Positions 13,588 to 17,042 of a stretch of 17,042 nt of DNA are shown here, in pieces. Position 1 is the stretch's first letter; the number at the start of each line of letters is the position of its first letter. Source of the stretch: Chelatococcus sp. (GTDB lineage Bacteria; Pseudomonadota; Alphaproteobacteria; Rhizobiales; Beijerinckiaceae). Below the pieces are notes generated by a model. It searched no databases. It was not told the origin of the DNA and worked only from the letters and a program-made list of their open reading frames with translations. The position numbers were made by a program, and so were the translations under genes. The DNA is taken from contig QFQY01000082.1 in NCBI GenBank assembly GCA_003248805.1, positions 1-17,042 of the forward strand, in the 5' to 3' direction.

Positions 13588-14889
13588 ATGACTGACCGCG
13601 CTACCCCGCGCCGGCACTATCAGCCGGCCATCGACGATAGGAAGATCCTCGTTATCGAGGATTCCAGGACCTTCTCGATGGCGCTGCGGAAATTCCTCGA
13701 GGTGGAAACCGGGCTGCCTGTCGTCACCTGCGCCTCACTGGCGGAGCTGAGCGAGATCATCGTCCAGGGACAGGACTCCTACGCCATCGCGGTCGTCGAC
13801 CTGAATCTCCCCGACGCGCCGCGGGGCGAGGCCCTCGACTGGACGGTGACGCACGGCATCCCGAGCATCGTCTTCACCGCGACCTTCGATATCGCCACGC
13901 GCGGCCGCATCATGGAGCGCGAGATCATCGACTATGTCCTGAAGGACAGCGAGTTCGCGCTCCCGAACCTCGTGGCGACGGTGAAGCGCGCGCTGACCAA
14001 CGGCGACACGCGCATCCTCGTCGTCGACGACATGCGCACCACCCGCAAGGTCCTCGCCCGCATGCTGAAGATCCAGCAATATTCGGTGTTCGAGGCGGGC
14101 TCCGGGCAGGAGGCGCTGGACATGCTGGCCGGGGACCCCGACATCCAGCTCGTCGTCAGCGACTACAACATGCCCGACATGGACGGGTTCGAGCTCGCGC
14201 GGCGCATCCGGCGCACCTTTCCGAAGGTCCGGGTCATCGGCATTTCCTCCTCGACGGACCGGACGACCTCGGCGGGCTTCCTGAAGGCCGGCGCGCATGA
14301 TTTCGTCGCGCGCCCCTTCGTGCTGGAGGAGTTGCAGTGCCGCATCGCCTCCAATGCCGAGACGCTCACGCAGATCAAGCAGCTGCACAACCTCGCCGCC
14401 CGCGACTACCTGACGGGGCTGTTCAACCGCCGCCACTTCTTCGAGCGCGGCGAGAAGCTCGCGAACGAGACCTTGCGTGCGGGCGAGCCCGTCTCCGTGG
14501 CGCTGATCGACATCGACCACTTCAAGCGGCTGAACGACGGCTATGGCCATGACGGCGGCGACCGGGCGCTCAAACTCGTCGCCCAGGCGCTCAGCGAATC
14601 GGCGGCCGACACCGACTGCCTGCTGGCGCGGATCGGCGGCGAGGAGTTCGGCGTCCTGTTTCCGGGCGCCGATGTCGACGAGGCCCTGCGCATCTGCGAC
14701 GAGATCAGGAGCGCGATCGCGCACCAGCCGCTCGTCATCGGCGCCGAGGTGCTGAACGTCACCGTCTCCATCGGCGTGGCCGCGGTCGAATCGGCCACGG
14801 AGCTCGATAGCCACCTGATGAGCGCCGACCGCGCGCTCTATGCCGCCAAGGAAGGCGGACGCAACCAGGTCTGCGCCGAAACGCCCTGA
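13588..14889 (+). CDS. pleD: PleD-like response regulator diguanylate cyclase (REC-REC-GGDEF)
   Basis: A 433-residue cytoplasmic enzyme making cyclic di-GMP from two GTP. REC1 (about 18-135) has the acidic pair E24/D25, phosphoacceptor D71 and K119. REC2 (about 142-255) has D147/D148, D192 and S220, but its conserved Lys is Arg (R242 in FVARPF). The GGDEF domain (about 268-428) contains DYLTGLFNRRHF, metal ligands in IDIDHFKRLND (D308), and the signature GGEEF at 350-354. The inhibitory I-site RxxD that should lie nine residues before GGEEF reads DTDC (341-344), so product inhibition is probably lost. The domain order and length are as in Caulobacter PleD, although orthology is not certain. 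The gene stands alone, convergent with the LysR gene. Confidence 0.93.
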   Translation: MTDRATPRRHYQPAIDDRKILVIEDSRTFSMALRKFLEVETGLPVVTCASLAELSEIIVQGQDSYAIAVVDLNLPDAPRGEALDWTVTHGIPSIVFTATFDIATRGRIMEREIIDYVLKDSEFALPNLVATVKRALTNGDTRILVVDDMRTTRKVLARMLKIQQYSVFEAGSGQEALDMLAGDPDIQLVVSDYNMPDMDGFELARRIRRTFPKVRVIGISSSTDRTTSAGFLKAGAHDFVARPFVLEELQCRIASNAETLTQIKQLHNLAARDYLTGLFNRRHFFERGEKLANETLRAGEPVSVALIDIDHFKRLNDGYGHDGGDRALKLVAQALSESAADTDCLLARIGGEEFGVLFPGADVDEALRICDEIRSAIAHQPLVIGAEVLNVTVSIGVAAVESATELDSHLMSADRALYAAKEGGRNQVCAETP

Positions 14890-14921
14890 TCCGGCGGCCC
14901 CTCCATCAGTGCCGGGCGAAC

Positions 14922-15848
14922 CTATTCCGCCGCGTGCTGCTCGGCCCTGGCCTCGCCCATCAGCAGGCCGCGCGCCGCCTTCGCCTCGCGGACGATGAAC
15001 TCGACGGTGGCGCGGACCCGCGCCACGTCCTTCAGATCGGCATGGACCAGCAGCCAGAAGGTCCGGGTGATCGAGACCCGCTCCGGCAGCACCGGCACCA
15101 GCCGCGGCTCGCCCTGCGCCATGAAGTGATGGATCACGCCGATGCCGGCCCCGGCCACAACGGCGTTCATCTGGGCGATGACGCTCGAGCTCTGCACCTG
15201 CGCCCGCAGGCCCTTGGCGACCTCGTCGAGATAGTCGAGCTCCGGCGTGAAGATGAGATCGTCGATATAGCCGACGATACGATGGGCGAAGAGGTCCTCC
15301 GGCTTCGTGACCCTGGGCGTGGCGGCGAGATAGTCGGGCGAGGCGTAGAGGCCGAGGCGATAATCGGCGAGCTTGCGGGCGACGACCTTGCCCTCCTTGG
15401 GCGGGGCGAGCGTGATCGCGACGTCGGCCTCGCGCTTGGAGAGCGACAGCAGCCGCGGCATGGCGATGAGCTGCAGTTCCAGCCCCGGATAGGCGCTCGC
15501 GAGCGAGGCGAGCCGTGGCGCGAGGAAGGTCGTGCCGAAGCCGTCCGGCGCGCCGATCCTGACCGTCCCGGCCAGCGCCATGTCGGCGCCGCCGATATCG
15601 CTCTGGATCGCCAGCGCCTCGGTCTCCATGCTCTCCGCCTTGGCGAGCAGGCGCTCGCCATGGGCGGTCAGCGTGTAGCCCTGCGGCCGGCGCTCGAAGA
15701 GCTTGGCCTTGAGCGAGGCCTCCAGCGAGGTGATGCGGCGCGAGACCGTCGCATGGTCGGCGCAGAGCCGGCGCGCGGCGGCCGTCAGCCGCCCCGAGCG
15801 GGCGACAGCGAGGAAGAAGCGCAAATCATCCCAGTCGAACCTCTCCAA
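14922..15848 (-). CDS. LysR family transcriptional regulator
   Basis: A DNA-binding regulator of 308 residues, normal for the family. The winged helix-turn-helix is at about 10-65 (FDWDDLRFFLAVARSG, TAAARRLCADHATVSRRI, KLFERRPQGYTLTAHG), followed by the two-lobed effector domain (about 90-290). I chose TTG 15848 because GGGAGG lies 5 nt upstream and the protein then begins (M)ERFDWDDLRFF, as homologues do. GTG 15878, with AGGAG upstream, is an alternative adding 10 residues. The frame continues far upstream across mmsA, but that is noncoding. It is divergent from mmsA over 123 bp and probably controls it and itself. The inducer is unknown; a valine or methylmalonate-semialdehyde pathway metabolite is a guess. 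Confidence 0.9.
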   Translation of the reverse strand: MERFDWDDLRFFLAVARSGRLTAAARRLCADHATVSRRITSLEASLKAKLFERRPQGYTLTAHGERLLAKAESMETEALAIQSDIGGADMALAGTVRIGAPDGFGTTFLAPRLASLASAYPGLELQLIAMPRLLSLSKREADVAITLAPPKEGKVVARKLADYRLGLYASPDYLAATPRVTKPEDLFAHRIVGYIDDLIFTPELDYLDEVAKGLRAQVQSSSVIAQMNAVVAGAGIGVIHHFMAQGEPRLVPVLPERVSITRTFWLLVHADLKDVARVRATVEFIVREAKAARGLLMGEARAEQHAAE

Positions 15849-15889
15849 TCCGCCCTCCCAGTATTCGTGTTTTTGCACCGCACACGCTC

Positions 15890-15930
15890 CTATAGGGCTA
15901 TAGCCGTGCGCAAACGATGATGATAGGGCT
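15890..15930. promoter_or_regulatory. Repeat cluster in the lysR-mmsA intergenic region, candidate LysR binding sites
   Basis: Two CTATAG hexamers (15890-15895 and 15898-15903) stand 2 bp apart, and the second lies in the perfect 10-bp palindrome GGCTATAGCC (15896-15905). The octamer ATAGGGCT occurs at 15892-15899 and again at 15923-15930, 31 bp apart, which is about three helical turns and puts both copies on one DNA face. This arrangement is what a LysR tetramer with a recognition site and an activation site would use. The sequence patterns are seen directly; binding is inferred. Confidence 0.45.
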
Positions 15931-15971
15931 GACGCGAATTCGGGACACCACCATTTCGTAGGGAGGGCGCG

Positions 15972-17042
15972 ATGCGTCAGGTCGGACATTTCATCGGCGG
16001 CAAGGAAGTCGCCGGGACCTCGGGACGGAGCGCCGACATCTACCAGCCGATGGACGGCACCGTGATCGGCAAGGTCGCCCTCGCCTCCGCCGAGGAGCTG
16101 GACGCCGCCGTCGCCAACGCCGCCGAGGCCCAGCCGAAATGGGCGGCGGTGAACCCGCAGCGCCGCGCCCGCGTGCTGATGAAGTTCCTCGACCTGATCG
16201 CGCAGAACAACGACGCGCTGGCCGAGCTGCTCGCCCGCGAGCACGGCAAGACGATCCCCGACGCCAAGGGCGACATCCAGCGCGGCGTCGAGGTCGTGGA
16301 ATTCGCGCTCGGCGTGCCGAACCTGATGAAGGGCGAGTTCACCGACGGCGCCGGCCCCGGCATCGACATCTACTCGCTGCGCCAGCCGCTGGGCGTGGTC
16401 GCCGGCATCACGCCGTTCAACTTCCCGGCGATGATCCCGCTCTGGAAGCTCGGCCCCGCGATCGCCTGCGGCAACGCCTTCATCCTGAAGCCCTCGGAGC
16501 GCGATCCGGGCGTGCCGATGCGCCTCGCCGAGCTGTTCATCGAGGCGGGTGGCCCTCCCGGCATCCTCAACGTCGTCAACGGCGACAAGGAGGCGGTCGA
16601 CGCCATTCTCGACCATCCCGAGATCAAGGCGGTCGGTTTCGTCGGCTCGACCCCGATCGCGGAATACATCTACGCCCGCGGCTGCGCGGCCGGTAAGCGC
16701 GTCCAGTGCTTCGGCGGCGCCAAGAACCACATGATCATCATGCCCGACGCCGACATGGACCAGGCCGTCGACGCGCTGATCGCGACGGCCGACGAGCTGG
16801 TCAAGCGCCTGATCCCGCGCGTCGAGAGCCTGAAGATCGGCCCCTCGACCGACGTCTCCGCCGATTACGGCCCGGTCGTCACCAAGGCGGCGATGGAGAA
16901 GATCAAGTCCTATGTCGATCTCGGCATCGAGGAGGGCGCCAAGCTCGTCGTCGACGGGCGCGGCTTCAAGATGCAGGGCTACGAGAACGGCTTCTATGTC
17001 GGCGGCTGCCTGTTCGACAACGTCACCAAGGACATGCGCATC
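15972..17042 (+). CDS. mmsA: Methylmalonate-semialdehyde dehydrogenase (CoA-acylating), lacking catalytic-Cys segment; 3' end outside window
   Basis: MmsA family aldehyde dehydrogenase, normally converting methylmalonate semialdehyde, NAD+ and CoA to propionyl-CoA, CO2 and NADH in valine and inositol catabolism. GGGAGGG precedes ATG 15972, and 357 residues are visible. TPFNFPAMIPLWKLGPAIA (148-166), LKPSERDPG, GFVGSTPIAEYIY and CFGGAKNH (246-253) are textbook family motifs. After DADMDQAVDALI (259-270) the sequence jumps straight to ATADELVKRLIPRVESLKIGP. In the family about 22 residues lie here, of the form GxGYGSAGERCM..., carrying the nucleophilic Cys and following strand. Their absence keeps the frame but removes the catalytic residue near position 281. 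The gene therefore looks inactive as written, unless the sequence is misassembled. It is divergent from the LysR gene. Confidence 0.85.
   Translation, partial: MRQVGHFIGGKEVAGTSGRSADIYQPMDGTVIGKVALASAEELDAAVANAAEAQPKWAAVNPQRRARVLMKFLDLIAQNNDALAELLAREHGKTIPDAKGDIQRGVEVVEFALGVPNLMKGEFTDGAGPGIDIYSLRQPLGVVAGITPFNFPAMIPLWKLGPAIACGNAFILKPSERDPGVPMRLAELFIEAGGPPGILNVVNGDKEAVDAILDHPEIKAVGFVGSTPIAEYIYARGCAAGKRVQCFGGAKNHMIIMPDADMDQAVDALIATADELVKRLIPRVESLKIGPSTDVSADYGPVVTKAAMEKIKSYVDLGIEEGAKLVVDGRGFKMQGYENGFYVGGCLFDNVTKDMRI

Noticed and set aside
15849..16730. N-terminal extension of the LysR frame to 602 codons across mmsA
   Set aside because: The extension is antisense to conserved mmsA motifs; LysR proteins are about 300 residues and a good ribosome binding site supports TTG 15848.
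1..17042. CRISPR arrays, tRNA or rRNA genes, insertion sequences, prophage or retron-like elements
   Set aside because: Read on both strands, I saw no regularly spaced repeats, cloverleaf sequences, transposase, integrase or reverse-transcriptase motifs.

Overview
The window is GC-rich (my impression is high 60s percent; not computed) chromosomal DNA with alphaproteobacterial character. Gene content (GcdH with a CaiB-type CoA-transferase, CUT1 sugar importer, PleD-type diguanylate cyclase, HdeD, mmsA), GAGG-type ribosome binding sites and the 'CGTCATGsCCGGGC...' palindromic intergenic repeat point to Hyphomicrobiales, perhaps a Bosea-like genome. That assignment is an inference from style, not from a search.

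Layout, left to right. (1) 1-1950, plus strand: the 3' part of glutaryl-CoA dehydrogenase, an 80-bp palindromic repeat, then a CaiB/BaiF CoA-transferase; together they look like a glutarate/lysine catabolic pair. (2) 1960-2327, minus strand: a Phd/YefM antitoxin whose VapC-type PIN toxin survives only as a 38-codon remnant with the middle deleted. (3) 2376-4049, plus: a stand-alone thiamine-diphosphate enzyme of the acetolactate-synthase superfamily. (4) 4146-4655, plus: a secreted hypothetical protein behind a possible EcfG-type stress promoter; convergent with it is an HdeD-family membrane protein (4662-5270, minus). (5) 5384-10490, minus: a sugar or polyol operon, in transcription order solute-binding protein, two permeases, transaldolase, short-chain dehydrogenase, with a LacI-like operator motif just upstream of the first gene. 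(6) 10725-13494, plus, divergent from (5): a second ABC importer of the ferric/phosphonate type, a binding protein and a fused two-domain permease. Neither importer has an ATPase gene here. (7) 13588-14889, plus: a REC-REC-GGDEF diguanylate cyclase. (8) 14922-15848, minus: a LysR regulator divergent from mmsA (15972 to the right edge), the CoA-acylating methylmalonate-semialdehyde dehydrogenase.

The two observations most worth checking are gene lesions. The mmsA reading frame is open but lacks a segment of about 22 residues that in the family carries the catalytic cysteine, so as written it encodes an apparently dead enzyme (or the assembly is wrong). The vapC remnant is an in-frame internal deletion that leaves an intact antitoxin. 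I found no CRISPR array, tRNA, rRNA, insertion sequence or phage gene. I see no clearly new multi-gene system; the rest is ordinary accessory metabolism with some regulatory signals of interest.
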